Shown piece after piece: positions 10,151-21,359 of a DNA stretch of 64,000 nt (position 1 is the first letter of the stretch; each line of letters opens with the position of its first letter). Source of the stretch: Apiotrichum sp. Y4204 (lineage: Eukaryota > Basidiomycota > Tremellomycetes > Trichosporonales > Trichosporonaceae); assembly GCA_025531455.1 (NCBI GenBank), contig JAMYHL010000005.1, positions 310,001 through 374,000 of the forward strand, written 5' to 3'. The notes below the pieces were generated by a model that ran no database searches, was not told the origin of the DNA, and saw only the letters and a program-made list of their open reading frames with translations. The position numbers were made by a program, and so were the translations under genes.

Positions 10151-11371
10151 CTAGCACTTGCCGCCAGTGAGGCCAGCGAGGAACGGCGCAAGCTGGGTGC
10201 GGATCGCCTCGGGAAGATACTTGGCAAAGTCGCCGACGACCTTGCACATGACCTGGCCAGGGATGGCCTGGGCGTTCTGCCAGAGCTCGGGGGTGTTGAG
10301 GCCGCCAATCGAGGAGAAAAAGCCGGTCGGGAAGACGGGCTTGATTCTGTTGATCGTGACCTGCCACGCGAGGATTTCGGGGCTGTTGAGCGCCTGGTAG
10401 CGCCGGCGCCAGCCGGTGGGGAAGCGCTCGCGCACGAAGATCGACTCGAGCATCTCGGGCGTCAGGCGCTCGTTGTCGCCGCGGAACACCTCGTGCACAA
10501 ACGCGTTCTCCCCAAGCGCAGTGTACATCCGCAGCGGGTTGAAGTCGAAGTTGGGGTTGTTCGCCTTCGAGTCCTGCCAGACGCGGTAGCGGGCTTCCGC
10601 CATGACCTGCGCAGTCACGTCGCCCTTGCCGTAGGTGTAGACGTCGTTGATGAGCGCGTCGAACCGCTGTCTGTTGAGCGTGTACCCGTCGCCGTTGTTG
10701 GTGAGCGCATCGTTGCGGGTAAGACTTGCGTCGCCCTCGAGCACACCGTGCTTGTTGATACCCGCGCCCTTGCCGGAAGGACCACCAATGGAGAGGGTGA
10801 GTGCCTCCATATCGCCACGGAAGAGGAAACCGACGGTCGCGAGCGTCTTGGCAACAGACGGCGCGACGTTGAGGCCCTGAAAGATGCCCTTGACCAGCTG
10901 GCCGGGAGTCACAACACCGCTGCGGGGGATGTAGTCGTGGTTGGCGAGCATGTTGAGGGCGGGGCACGGCCCGCGCATGTCGCCCTTCTTGGGCTTCTTG
11001 TACGGGTGCTCGAAGTCCTCGGCGAGGTTGCCCCACTCGTATCCCCCGCCCTTGGACTGCTTCACGATGGCGTCTGTGCGGGCACGATCGCGCTTGAGGC
11101 CGAATGTCTCGTAAACCTTCTCCGGGGTGTGCTCGCCGAGCGCGGCGAGTGCCATCGACACATTCGGCGAGTTGACGTATGGTGCCGCCTCGTTCACTGC
11201 CGCATCGAGCGCCGCGTTGAGCTTGCCGAAGCTGCCCGAAGTGAATGCCTGGATCACTGGCACAAGACCGCCGACGAGATCGCCTACGGCGCTGCGCTCC
11301 TGGAGAGCCAGGTGCGGGAACGCAGTGGCGGAGGTGGCCAGAGTCGCGACAAAGAGGGCTGAGACCTTCAT
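10151..11371 (-). CDS. Secreted heme-thiolate peroxidase (chloroperoxidase/peroxygenase family)
   Basis: This single-exon gene encodes 406 residues. The start at 11371 opens a signal peptide (MKVSALFVATLATSATAF); an upstream in-frame codon would spoil it. The proximal heme ligand is Cys136 in G-P-C-P-A-L-N-M-L-A-N-H, the family signature. E212-G-D-A-S216 matches the magnesium site of long peroxygenases such as Agrocybe UPO. The distal Arg-Glu acid-base pair could not be placed with certainty. The family uses H2O2 to oxygenate or halogenate organic substrates outside the cell. About 110 residues precede the heme motif after the signal, longer than in the Agrocybe enzyme. It has no introns in an intron-dense region, which may hint at different history, but base composition is unremarkable. 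Confidence 0.9.
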   Translation of the reverse strand: MKVSALFVATLATSATAFPHLALQERSAVGDLVGGLVPVIQAFTSGSFGKLNAALDAAVNEAAPYVNSPNVSMALAALGEHTPEKVYETFGLKRDRARTDAIVKQSKGGGYEWGNLAEDFEHPYKKPKKGDMRGPCPALNMLANHDYIPRSGVVTPGQLVKGIFQGLNVAPSVAKTLATVGFLFRGDMEALTLSIGGPSGKGAGINKHGVLEGDASLTRNDALTNNGDGYTLNRQRFDALINDVYTYGKGDVTAQVMAEARYRVWQDSKANNPNFDFNPLRMYTALGENAFVHEVFRGDNERLTPEMLESIFVRERFPTGWRRRYQALNSPEILAWQVTINRIKPVFPTGFFSSIGGLNTPELWQNAQAIPGQVMCKVVGDFAKYLPEAIRTQLAPFLAGLTGGKC

Positions 11372-11409
11372 GGTGGTTTGTGAGGAAGAAGAGATCCTCA
11401 CCAGTGGGC

Positions 11410-11416
11410 TTAAATA
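11410..11416 (-). promoter_or_regulatory. TATA-like box for the heme-thiolate peroxidase gene
   Basis: TATTTAA on the minus strand lies about 40 nt before the start codon. It is a plausible core promoter element for an inducible secreted enzyme; position is the only support. Confidence 0.4.
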
Positions 11417-12917
11417 CTTTGAAGCGATGTGCCACACGGCTTGTCAACTGGTGCCTCGCTTCTGCCACTGTTCCGCCGTCACATCCAGTCACGCATTCCA
11501 TGAGCCAGTAAGAACTTTGCAGGGTGTCATGTACTCTGCCAACGACCGTCAGTACAGTCAGTGTGCGTCATGTCAGAGGTTTAAACGACAAGGTTTGGCG
11601 CCCACTCCTGACATGCGGGGTGGGACGGGGCTGAGACGGCGCGATCGCCCTCCCGATTTCGGCACGCCGAGAGGCACGCACAAGTCGTATGATGACGGGT
11701 TGCAGTAAATCACACTTGAATGTTTCCGCTGGGCTCCAAGGCGGCTGAGACGGTGGAGGATTCAGCGGCCTTGCTCCGGTGCTTCATCGCGAGGCGTTCT
11801 GTAGAGTGTAACCACGGTTCAAGCTCCGCGTTACAGGAACAGGTTGCGCTCGCAGCAGCTGAATTTCTGGGGATTGCAGCATCTCAGATCTGATGTCGAT
11901 TATCGGCAGTCGCGCACGCGGAGACTATGCCACCTGGGTAATGGGTACAGGAGCGTTAGGCGCATCCCCCGAAATCCTATCGGCGACGCGCATACCTGCT
12001 CGTGGTTCCCCGACGCCTGCGAGACGCAATGGTTCGCTTCCCGAGCCTGCCGGGTGTGCGTGGCGGGAGCCGGCTCTGTTGGTATCCCCGCTAGGACGGA
12101 GGAGCGTACAACGCACAATACAGACAGTACGGTACCTGGTCCGTCCGCGATTCGCGGAGAGTGAGAGCGCCGTACCTGGGGCCTACGGAGAGATAACAGC
12201 CGGAAAGGTTCCATCAACACTCACCTGTTCTGCCGAGATCCCTTTCTGAACCAGCTTGCACATGCGCACACGCGTTCCAGGATCCAGATATGTCGGCCGT
12301 CCTGTCCGGAAACACCGGCGTCACGTACGTCAATGTGCGCGTGCGCGTCGCAAGACCTTCGGCTAAGGTACGTACTGCACATACATGTCGGCGTCTAGAG
12401 TTGCTGGCCGCTCGAGGCGTTGCAGAGTTGGTGTCCTCGTTGCGTTTGATTCTGGGATGGGTTCTCGGCTCAACTGAGCACGTTTGCCTTGAGGATGCAT
12501 TTTCAGCTTGTTTCAGATCCGTTCCAATGGTCTCCCCATGTGCCCCGAACCAGGCCCATCGACCCGGCGGTTCGTCCCTTTGTGTCTGAGCAGCCATGAA
12601 TGATTGGTCACTTAAATAAAACCATTGGGGCATGGGATACGAGGGCAGAGATCGCACAGATATTGAGATAATAATGGGTTAGAATGTCCTTGAGCCCCGA
12701 TAGCGCGCAGCGAGTAGATGGCGGCGTTGACAGACTCTTGAGTGGCGAGGACAACAACATGGCCAGTGTGGCGATCAGCCTCCACCCCACATGTTCAAGT
12801 CGCCACTGACCCCGGAAGCAAATTGTCCATACAATTGCGTCACCACAAGCTCAAAGTCAAGCTCATGCAGCCCCTCACACTTTCACGTTCTCGTTCACAA
12901 CACTCCACTCATTCATA
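11417..12917. other. Long intergenic region between peroxidase and PITH-protein promoters
   Basis: About 1.5 kb between divergent genes. It holds scattered short open frames on both strands, none with family resemblance or convincing splice structure. No repeats or RNA genes were recognised. It may be an extended regulatory region for the peroxidase. Confidence 0.4.
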
Positions 12918-13908
12918 ATGTCGTGCGCAGACGAGGCAGGACACGGCGACCACGGCGGCAGCGGGAACGGACACGTCCACGGCCCCGGGTGCGACCACGA
13001 CGTGCCGCTCGAAGCGGGCCCGGCCGACAACCTGTTCACCGTCGTGGATACGGAGCATGTCGTGGCCCTCAATGCGGCGGGCGGTGGGGAGAAGGGGCGC
13101 GTCGTGATCAAGTGAGTAAGGAGAGGGCACGGTATGTGGGTCGTGGTGCTGACGCGCAGGGAATGGGCGCTGAGGGACGACGAGACGATCGTGAGTCGAG
13201 AGAACTGCACCATTTTCGGCAATGCGTGCTCGACCCTCGGCGGCAACTGACGACAGTGGCTCGAGAGCGAGCTTGATGACTCGCTAATCCTGCACGGTAG
13301 GTCACATTGATTTATGGTCGAACTAATCTCAGTTCCGTTTACGGCGAGCGTGAGCCTGCGGAGCATCACCCTCAAACCGGGCAACGGCGGCTTCCGTCCC
13401 AACGAGATGCGAGTGGTGCGTACATGGTATGACATTGCTTACCCAGTTTGCCAACGGTGCCGGGCTCGACTTTTCCGATGCTGAGGTGCGCGAGCCGACA
13501 CAGACGTTCGAGGTCGCGGAAACCCGTGAGGCGGGCGAGTACCAGGTCAAGTGAGCAGTGAGACATGGGACATACACTGATTCCAGGGCGGCAAAGTTTG
13601 CGAGTGTCACGAGCCTCGCCCTCTTCTTCCCCCACAACGAGAGCGAGGGCGACGAGGAGGAGACGACACGCGTGTACTATGTCGGGTTTAGGGGAAGCTG
13701 GCGCCCGGTGAGTGGTGGGAAGGCAATACTTCTCGAATGATATGTCGTGCTGACACTTCTCTCACATTACACTGTTTTCTCTGGCCATTGCCCGCAGCTA
13801 CCCAATCGTCCCGGCGAATCGATCATGTACGAGGCCGCTCCCCGGCCAACAGATCACAAGATGACGCATGCCGCCATGACCGGCGCGACGCACCGCCAGG
13901 GCTTCTAA
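12918..13908 (+). CDS. PITH-domain protein (PITHD1-like)
   Basis: Seven exons (12918-13111, 13160-13190, 13257-13296, 13333-13415, 13447-13550, 13587-13707, 13798-13908) join to 227 residues. The N-terminus is Gly/His-rich (H-G-D-H-G-G, G-H-V-H-G-P-G-C), as in PITHD1. The PITH beta-sandwich follows: FTASVSLRSITL, then P-N-E-M-R-V-F-A-N, then Y-Y-V-G-F-R-G-S-W, and a C-terminal YEAAPRPTDHK. PITH domains bind the 26S proteasome in TXNL1; the stand-alone PITHD1 role is less clear. No thioredoxin domain is attached. Intron 4 (13416-13446) is only 31 nt, yet the join restores the family sequence exactly. Confidence 0.92.
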
Positions 13909-14108
13909 GATGGGGTTAGGATATTTAGTTTGAATCCTTTCGGCGGCCGCGGCTCTGCCACTATATTGATAATGTCGTAAGGTACGCGCGTACTATGCAG
14001 TGTGATGGCAAAGTGACAGAGGGGTACGCTCATCTGGCCTATCGAAACATGTGCATCTAATGCGAAACACGAACAATCTATGTGAAGATATGGCGGTACA
14101 AGGAGTGA

Positions 14109-16248
14109 TCACTGCACTTTGCGTGCTCCGTTTGCGGCTCCATTGGGCGTCATTGGGCGGTCGTTATGTCCCAATGAGTGGCTTCGCCGGCCGCGCGTCA
14201 TCCACTTCTCCCAGCCCTTGGTGCTGCCGGTACCGACGTACATGACGACGCGATCGCGCGCAGCACCAAGCAGGCCGTCGCCGTGACCGGCCTGCGGGTT
14301 CCAGTGCAGACCGGCGCGCATGCCGTGTCGCTCGAGATATGTCCGCGTGCGCTGCTGTCAGGAAAGATTATGCGGAGTCACTCACTGGGCCATCGATGAT
14401 AATGTCCTTGCCGCCGACAAAAATGGCTGTCTTGGTCGGGTCCTTCGAGTGCGGGATATCCTCGACAAAGAGCGTATTGTCGCTCCACACGAAATGCCGG
14501 TGAATGTAGTTTGCGATTCCAATCTCCGTCGCGACAAAGTAGTCCAGAAGAAGCTCGAGCCAGGTGGAAGGCTGACGATAGCAGAAGTTGAAGCAGACAT
14601 CTGGGGTGGGAGTGAGCTTCTCAAGCTTTATTTCAGCCCGTGCACTGGTACTCACCACCCTCCCAAAGACAGAATACGACTGGGTCAACAAATGTGTTAC
14701 GCCTCAGCATCTCGGGACAGTCCTTGACCACCCAGCCGTGGTGAACACTGCCGTTCGAGTGCGACAACATCGACACACCGCCACCCTCCTCAGGGCTCCA
14801 AAAGCCCCACTGCTTGCATGCTACCTTGAGGGTTTCGACAAGCTCTGCACGCGTCCACGGCTTGAGGTATCGCTCGTTGAAGATCTCCTGCGCTGTGTGG
14901 TACGCAAGTGGGACCAGGAGCGGGTGTGTTGGGAGCGAGTGGACGAGATGTTTCAGGAGCAGATGATTCTGCAGCAGCCCATAGCCGAGACCGTGCATGT
15001 AGACCACGGGCATCGCGTTCTGGTCCTTGCGGCCCCTTTCCGGCGTCCATCCTTCAGGAATGCGGATAAGGAAGCTGGTGTTAGTGTGGTGCGATCATTC
15101 AGCTCACTCTATGTTGCCAATGCGGACAAACTTGGCACCACGGTGAGGATAGAGAATGTGGCGCAGGAAGTAGTTGACAGAGTTGGAGATCGCGTAGACG
15201 ATGAGCGGCCGCTGGCGAGTCTTGATGGGGTCAAGCGTGAGGAGCATGACCTTGGTGCCGCTGCGTCCTGGTGGAAACTTGCTGCCAGTGCGTGCCTGAA
15301 GCATTGTAAATGTCCTGTCGAGGAAGCGCTTCTTCTTCGGGTCGGTAACAGAATCAAGCGGAATGCCGAAGGCAGACCACGCAAGCCAGTGTAGAACGTC
15401 GTCTGCCTGGATATCTTCCCATGGGGCATGATAGAACCTGGCATTAGTACGAGCTTGAGGGAACGCCTGATGGGGACAGGTGGAACTCCTGCCTGCAGGG
15501 CCCCGTCCTTCTTGCACTCACCAGGTCCGCAGCTGTTCCCGAAACTCAATCGCACATGGATCGTCCTTGTCGAGCTCGATCGGGCGGCCGCTCTGATCGA
15601 AGAGAGGATCCGGGTCCTCCTCAGGGTTGAACGGGCGCTGTGCGGCGGTTGAGTCAAGTCGGGTCATACGGCGGCGGGCGACCTTCTCCTCGCGGGTACT
15701 CGCCGCGCCGGGTAGACCGAGGCCAATATCAGAGGGCGACGAGCCGGATGAGTCGGAGCGCTTCTCGCTGATAGTGTCCAGCATGGGCGAAAGGGCGTGG
15801 CATACCTCGGGCCACGAGCCTGGTGCCGAGTACGCACGCGTGCGGGCCAGCGGCGCCTTGACCACCAGTCCGGCGTGCAGGACGCGCAGGAAAAGGTCGG
15901 AGAGCGCGTCGTGCGGCATCACCGTCCCCGGAGCGGGGGGCTGGATCTTTGTCGAGAGGTAATAATAATACACTGCAAAGGGAACCTCCATCGCCGCCCA
16001 GACGGCGAGTGCGCATAGCCGCTTGGATCCTGACGCAGTGTGGACATTGTACACGAACCACGCTAGGTAGAGGCTGGTGTCAGTGCTGTTCGCATTCTAT
16101 CTCACAAGCTCAGGGGCGTGACCACCTCGACGGAGAAGACGACCGCACGCGTGATCCAGAAAAGAATGTTCTTGCTCGGTTTGGCAATCACACGGGGGTA
16201 CACCGTCGCAGGCAGGGGCGGGAGGGTGTCGTGGAAGTAGTGTTGCAT
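14109..16248 (-). CDS. Membrane-anchored alpha/beta-hydrolase, function unknown
   Basis: Exons 16248-16106, 16073-15522, 15437-15108, 15074-14656, 14600-14386 and 14354-14109 encode about 634 residues. Hydrophobic segments near the N-terminus (ILFWITRAVVFSVEVVTPL, then FLYLAWFVYNV and a Tyr-rich AVYYYYL) suggest membrane anchoring. The second half has the alpha/beta-hydrolase core: PVVYMHGLGYG for the oxyanion strand and S-M-L-S-H-S-N-G-S for the nucleophile elbow. A late GGKDIIIDG strand likely carries the acid and H-G-M-R or GHGDG the His. A middle Ser-rich linker (SDSSGSSPSD) looks disordered. Related proteins occur in many fungi without assigned substrate; lipase or esterase activity is an inference only. 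Confidence 0.75.
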
Positions 16249-16868
16249 CGTGAGCGACTAAGGCTCGAGGCTCCGGCGTTGTGGATATCACCGGGGGATA
16301 CAAGGAGCTGGCGGGAGATAAACAACGGGGCGGTCAATATCCGGTGATGATTCGTTTCAGCTAGGACCGCCTAGGATCGGACCGTGCACTTGGGAATGGG
16401 TCAACAGTGCCGGTAGTAAAGTGGGATTTCCTCGAGGAGCGATGTGAAGTGATGATGGAGCAGCTCGAGAAGTAATCTAGAGTGGATGCAGTCCGACTTT
16501 CGACTTTTTAACCTCTCCACACCTCGATCCATCCAGACCTGTGACGACGCGGGCACGTGTCGCCGTGCCTAGCGGTTGTGTCGGCCGGGGCGATTCTCAC
16601 AACCGGGCACGAATCGAGATGGGGAGCAAGCAGGCAAGCAATCGTGTTACTTGGCGACTGTATTAGCTGGGTAATGTGGCATGACTCGGTGTAGATGAAA
16701 GAAACAGAATGGTCGCACGGAATGGCAACGTCCACTCCATCTCGAGAGGAACCAGCAATCTACGTCGACGTTATCAGCCCCTTGCCTCAGATCAACACCG
16801 ATCCGGTGGCGTCCCGACCGTGGCGTCCACCCCTGCATCGAACCACTATTAAATGCTATTTTATTACA
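16249..16868. other. Intergenic region between hydrolase start and ARP10 end
   Basis: This 620-bp stretch would hold the hydrolase promoter. I see no coding frame, RNA gene or repeat. Confidence 0.5.
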
Positions 16869-18859
16869 TTACGAGCCAATCGTCGTCGTCCAGTCTCCCA
16901 GGCCGCCGCCCGCTGTCCAACCACGCTTACGCTGCTCGGCAAGTGCACCCGTCGCCATTCCTGGTCGCAGGTCCTCCAGCGCAAGCCCATGTGCTGGAAT
17001 AGGAGCATTCTGACGCTCAGCCTTGAGCTGCGCTTGGTACGCCTCGCCAAGGGCAAGTGAGTCAGTGACTCGTGTGTCATACTCCTCGCGAAGGAGTTCA
17101 GTCCCCGACGTCTTGAGCACCCTGTCGTCAGAGAAGGTTTGGCTGCAAATGCTGTGATGAAACTTACCCAGCGAGCGACCCCCCAATCCACGGTAGAAGT
17201 GGCGGCGCCCATCGTGGGGTCATGCCTCCTTTGCCTGTGGTCTTGCCGTCTATCGGCGCGGGGTCGTTGAGGACACCAATACTGGGCCCAAGGCCATGCA
17301 GTGCTGCGTACTTCGATCCCATCCGTTTTTTCCACATCGCCACTTCTGGCTTTGGAGTTGTCGGCGTTTCCGGCACGTCATCCGGAAGGTGCATGAGTAC
17401 AGAGCCCCGTAGGCGGGGGATCATTCCCGGGAGAGACGACATGCCGCCAGTTAGGACGATCGCCGAAGCCAGAGTTGAACGTATATCCACAGGGATCTGA
17501 GTCAGCTCTGCGTATTATTCGACCCACCTTGAGTAGAGTATCGAGAATCAGCTCCGGGAGACTCGGTGCCTCATCTGGTCCATCGCCAAAGAGAACCTCC
17601 GCTGCGCGCTCACGAATCCAGCCGGGAACAATAAGCGTCGGGCTTGGTCCCCGAGCCACCGGAATCGCAAGGTTCCAGTCTCTTGCCTGGGAGCCGTGAT
17701 ACCGTTCGCTCAGCAGAGACATCAGGGCCGCATCGTCGATTTCATCCAAAGATTCGGCTGGCTCGTCCGTACTCGGCTGTGGGACTACCTTCGGTGCGGT
17801 CTGGCACACGAAGCACGACTCTGACAAGACCCGTTCCACGAGATGATCAGTCAACACTCCTAGGGGCACGCCTTCACGCGGTGCCGCGGATGACCCTGTG
17901 ATATCCCGTGATGGTGGTCGATACTGTCCGTAGCGTCTCAACAGGGCCCGCAGTCGGGAGTGCAATGCCCTCCCGCCCAATGGACTTGAGCGCGCGAGAT
18001 GATACATTGGCCGCGAATAACATACCTGAAGTCAGAGAGGTCGTAGTAAATCACATACCGGAGTCACAGTCGTCTCAAGCCAGCCGCAGTCGACAACGAG
18101 CCCCGTGACATGCCCACACGCCGCCAGCGTTAACAGGCTCGACGGCGTGAAAGCCACCGAAGGCACCTGCTGTGAGCCAATCTGGCATTGCTATAGTCGA
18201 TATACCTTTAGATTCTCAAAGAGAGCACGCGCTATTTCCTCCTTCACAAAGATCGGCAAAAATGTATTCTCCACAATAAGAACCTTGCGCGCCTTACTGT
18301 CTGTGAGGAGATACCTGGCATCAGACATAACCCCACCCCCGTGCACTCACTTATGATACACGTCGCGCACCTTGCGATCAATCCGCGCGCCAACGAGACG
18401 CCTCGCCTCGGTTCTGCTTCCCCTTGCTCCGGACACTGCGCCAAGGTCGAGATCCCACATCTCTCCCGCCCCGGTCCGCGCCTCCTCCAGCTCAACATCC
18501 GCAGCGGCCCAGAACGCCGCGCGCGGGTCCGGTTCGCCCGAGAATCCGACCTTCCACACACGCGCTCCTGGACTAGGTATTAGAGGGCTTATCGGGAGAG
18601 CTCACTCAATGACAACACGGTCTTCAGTGCCGTATAATGATGTGCGCCGGTTTGTCTGCCGTCAGCACCTGATCTCTAAGTTATATTCATTCAACATCAT
18701 TTTGCCTTGTTCACTTACGTAGGCGGGCGAGACTGCTGCCCTTCGGCTTGATCCCGCGTCGAGGGCTGCTGATGAACGTTTAGCGGGCGTAGATGGTGGT
18801 GCCGCTGCAGATGCGGAAGCCCCAGCTGCTGACATGGGAGCTGATAGCTGAGCCGACAT
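16869..18859 (-). CDS. ARP10: Actin-related protein Arp10/Arp11, dynactin pointed-end subunit
   Basis: Eight exons (18859-18719, 18655-18606, 18572-18351, 18314-18206, 18166-18059, 18025-17528, 17496-17168, 17121-16869) encode 569 residues. After a Ser/Ala-rich N-terminus the actin fold appears: V-V-I-D-P-G-A-R-V-W-K-V-G-F-S-G-E (phosphate loop 1 region), GLVVDCGWLETTVTPV (phosphate loop 2) and IVLTGGMSSLPGM (adenosine motif). Divergence from actin in the loops and the lack of a polymerising core fit Arp10. In dynactin it caps the Arp1 filament and supports dynein motility. The C-terminal WTAGGGLGDWTT tail is typical of fungal members. Introns of 31 and 33 nt occur. Confidence 0.85.
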
Positions 18860-19410
18860 TGTGAATGGTTATTGTCAACGATAGAAGCGGCAATGACGGG
18901 TGGCCATAGACGCAGTAGCCCATGCTCAACGTCTCTAAACGCGTCACAGACTGTCACGATCACTCGGAGTGCGCGAGCGCGCGAGCGCGTGAAACAACAC
19001 TATTTGCTTCCGAGTGTGGCAGTCTCTTGGGGGTGATGGCGTTTTTCAGTCGTGACCAGCCTGATGGCTTCATCCAAGAGTTGTCACAAGCTGCAATGCG
19101 GATGCGGACATGGAGGTCAGAGTCTGTAGTGGTTGTGGTCTTGCCAAGTTTACGCTGTGCTGCTCCACCTCCAGAGATTCTGGGGTTGCGTCTGTCAGCG
19201 ACCAGCGAGCACTACCGAAGCGAACTTGACGAAGCTCCGCCAGATGATGCCAGCCGCAAGCTGCCCGGGCGCAAAACCAAGCTCAACGTCGACACCATTG
19301 TGGCGCAAAGGGCAACAGAAGGGAGAGCGGCAGCGGGCTCTTGAAGAACAAGAATTCCAGCCACCCAAACAAAGCAACGTTGCGTCCCTCTGCTTTCGTT
19401 TCAAAACGGA
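18860..19410. other. Intergenic region between ARP10 and tRNA-Gln
   Basis: This 551-bp stretch has a 140-codon plus-strand open frame (18922-19344) with no resemblance to a family and no splice logic, so I leave it unannotated. A TTTT run on the minus strand just past the tRNA (19403-19406) is a likely Pol III terminator. Confidence 0.45.
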
Positions 19411-19495
19411 AGGCCAAACTGGGGATCGAACCCAGATTACGGGAACCGGGCTGCCCGGTCAAAATCCCATGTACTAGCCATTATACTATTTGGCC
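19411..19495 (-). tRNA. tRNA-Gln (anticodon TTG) with 13-nt intron
   Basis: The acceptor stem GGCCAAA/TTTGGCC pairs fully, with discriminator T. The D arm, the anticodon stem TGGGA/TCCCG (closing T-G wobble) and the T arm CTGGG-TTCGATC-CCCAG all fold. The anticodon loop reads TT-TTG-A, followed after position 37 by the intron CCGGGCAGCCCGG, which is itself self-complementary, and then T. Removing it leaves 72 nt. Internal A and B boxes are normal. The family inserts Gln at CAA codons. Confidence 0.93.
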
Positions 19496-20330
19496 AATGC
19501 AACGCTGCACAACCCGCTTGATGGCGTTGGTTTATATTGTGATGGGCAAACCGGAGGTGGTGGTGGCATGTGGAGGTGGAATCACTACAAGCGTACGCTG
19601 TCGAAAACGTGATCTGCGTAGATCCACTTGTGGCGATCCCAAAAACTCACATCACACATCTGGACAGCTGCCAATCAAATTATGCCTCTGATTCAAATCG
19701 TTCAATACTAGTCGACACCGATCCTTTTCTTGCTCTTCGTTGCTCATCGCGCCCATGCGTCCATCCTCGGATCATGTTGATCAGGCCTTGGCCCAGGCAG
19801 AAGTGCCAGACGGAAGACTCAGAAGTGGGGAGTGCAGCTACCGCAGATCGGACTGTTAGACCGAGCGGGAACACCAACTCCTCCACTCCGGGGCCGAGGA
19901 CTGAGTGCATTTGGGGTCTAAATAAACGGCTAATGCCACTTGGGTCTAAAATCAACAGCTATCAAGAGTCAGCAGTGTCCCATTCCAGCGACCACCAACC
20001 TGAGCTTGTGGGACGAAAATCGGTCGGTCACCGAGGCGGAGGTGGAGGGCACCGGTGGTGGAGGCAGTGGAGGTTGTGGGAATTTGGCTGCAGCGGAGTG
20101 ATGATACTCTGCTTTTGTAGCTCCCGCCATCTTAACGTCATAACCAACAACACGAGTGCACTCGCTTAAGGTTGCACGCACTGCGAAGGAGGGGCATGGG
20201 GGAGCCAAGAGACTCAATATGGGGATGAGGCTGCGAAAGATATAAAACGGGTGCTGGCCGAAAGCATCAAACCTCTTCCCACCTCTACCCTTATCCCACT
20301 ACCCGAGCAACTCACCGAAACCTCTCCATC
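19496..20330. other. Intergenic region upstream of the short-chain dehydrogenase
   Basis: This 835-bp stretch has a GT-rich run (gaggtggaatc, ggaggtggagg) and an AT-rich promoter end. No gene was recognised. Confidence 0.5.
20241..20247 (+). promoter_or_regulatory. TATA box of the short-chain dehydrogenase gene
   Basis: TATAAAA lies 84 bp before the ATG, followed by a pyrimidine-rich stretch (cctcttcccacctctaccc) typical of fungal transcription starts. Confidence 0.6.
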
Positions 20331-21359
20331 ATGACTGACCTCAAGGGCAAGAACGCGCTCGTTACCGGCGGTGGCAAGGTGAGTCACTCCACCCCTGTGG
20401 CGCACCTACTAACGACAGAACCTCGGCGCCCTCATCGCTGAGACACTCGCCAAACAGGGCTGCAACGTCGCCATCCACTACAACTCGCCAGACTCCAAGG
20501 CCGGGGCGGAGGAGACGCTCAAGAAGCTCGAGGGTTACGGCGTCAAGGCTATCTGTGTACAGGCCGACTTGCGCACTGCCAACGATGTTCAGAAGTGAGT
20601 TGCCATAGCTGTGGCAGCACGCGACAAATTGCGTAGATGCAACACGGGACGAGTAGCGCACTGCTAACACCAGGCTCTTCATGGACACGCTGAACGGCCT
20701 CGGCACGGACCGGTTTGATATTGCCATCAATACGATCGGCAAGGTGCTCAAGAAGGACATTCTGCACATCTCTGAAGATGAATACGACCAGATGTTCAAC
20801 GTGAACTCCAAGATCAACTTCTTCTTTATCCAGGAGGCCGCGCGCCACATGGTCGACGGCGGCTGCATCATCTCGATTGTCACCTCGCTTCTCGGCGCCT
20901 TTGCCCCGGGTTACTCGACGTACCAGGGTTCGAAGGCCGCTGCGGAGTGGTTCACTAAGGCTGCTGCGAAGGAGTGAGTGAAAGGCCGTCAGCCACCCCT
21001 GACATCAGGCTCATGTCCCGCGGTATTCGCGTCAACGCTGTCGCTCCGGGTCCTATGGGTGAGTGTGAATATCGAAAGCAGAAGCTCACACCAGACACGC
21101 CATTCTTCTACGGTCAGGAGAGTCCTGAGGCCGTTGTCTTCCACAAGAGCAATGCGATTGGGGGACGCCTTACCGACATCAAGGTAGGTTCGGTTCTTCG
21201 GGGCCTCGGGGTTTAATGACTGACCGCCAGGACATTGCTCCTCTTGTCGACTTCCTGTGCCACGACAAGTGGATCACCGGCCAGATTCTCTTCTGTGCGT
21301 ATTCCGTGTTAGTACGATGCTGACCACTCTCAGCCAACGGTGGATACACAACTCGCTGA
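20331..21359 (+). CDS. Short-chain dehydrogenase/reductase
   Basis: Seven exons (20331-20378, 20419-20594, 20674-20973, 21009-21058, 21095-21183, 21231-21294, 21334-21359) encode 250 residues. The Rossmann motif reads T-G-G-G-K-N-L-G, a variant of TGxxxGxG. N-T-I-G replaces the usual N-N-A-G. The catalytic part is S-I-V-T-S, then Y-S-T-Y-Q-G-S-K giving Tyr-x3-Lys, then R-V-N-A-V-A-P-G-P. The C-terminus D-K-W-I-T-G-Q-I-L-F-x-N-G-G is usual for the classical family. The substrate cannot be read from the sequence; the small classical form resembles FabG-like ketoreductases. A strong TATA box suggests regulated expression. The intron cuts the glycine motif at G-K/N-L-G. Confidence 0.9.

Noticed and set aside
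10100..11362. 420-codon frame antisense to the peroxidase
   Set aside because: Antisense shadow with no family match, while the opposite strand has the complete heme motif.
10074..11501. 475-codon frame overlapping the heme-thiolate peroxidase
   Set aside because: Same strand, shifted frame of the real gene; Arg/Ala/Gly-rich with no domain.
18922..19344. 140-codon plus-strand frame beside tRNA-Gln
   Set aside because: Mixed composition, no homology recognised, no promoter or splice logic.
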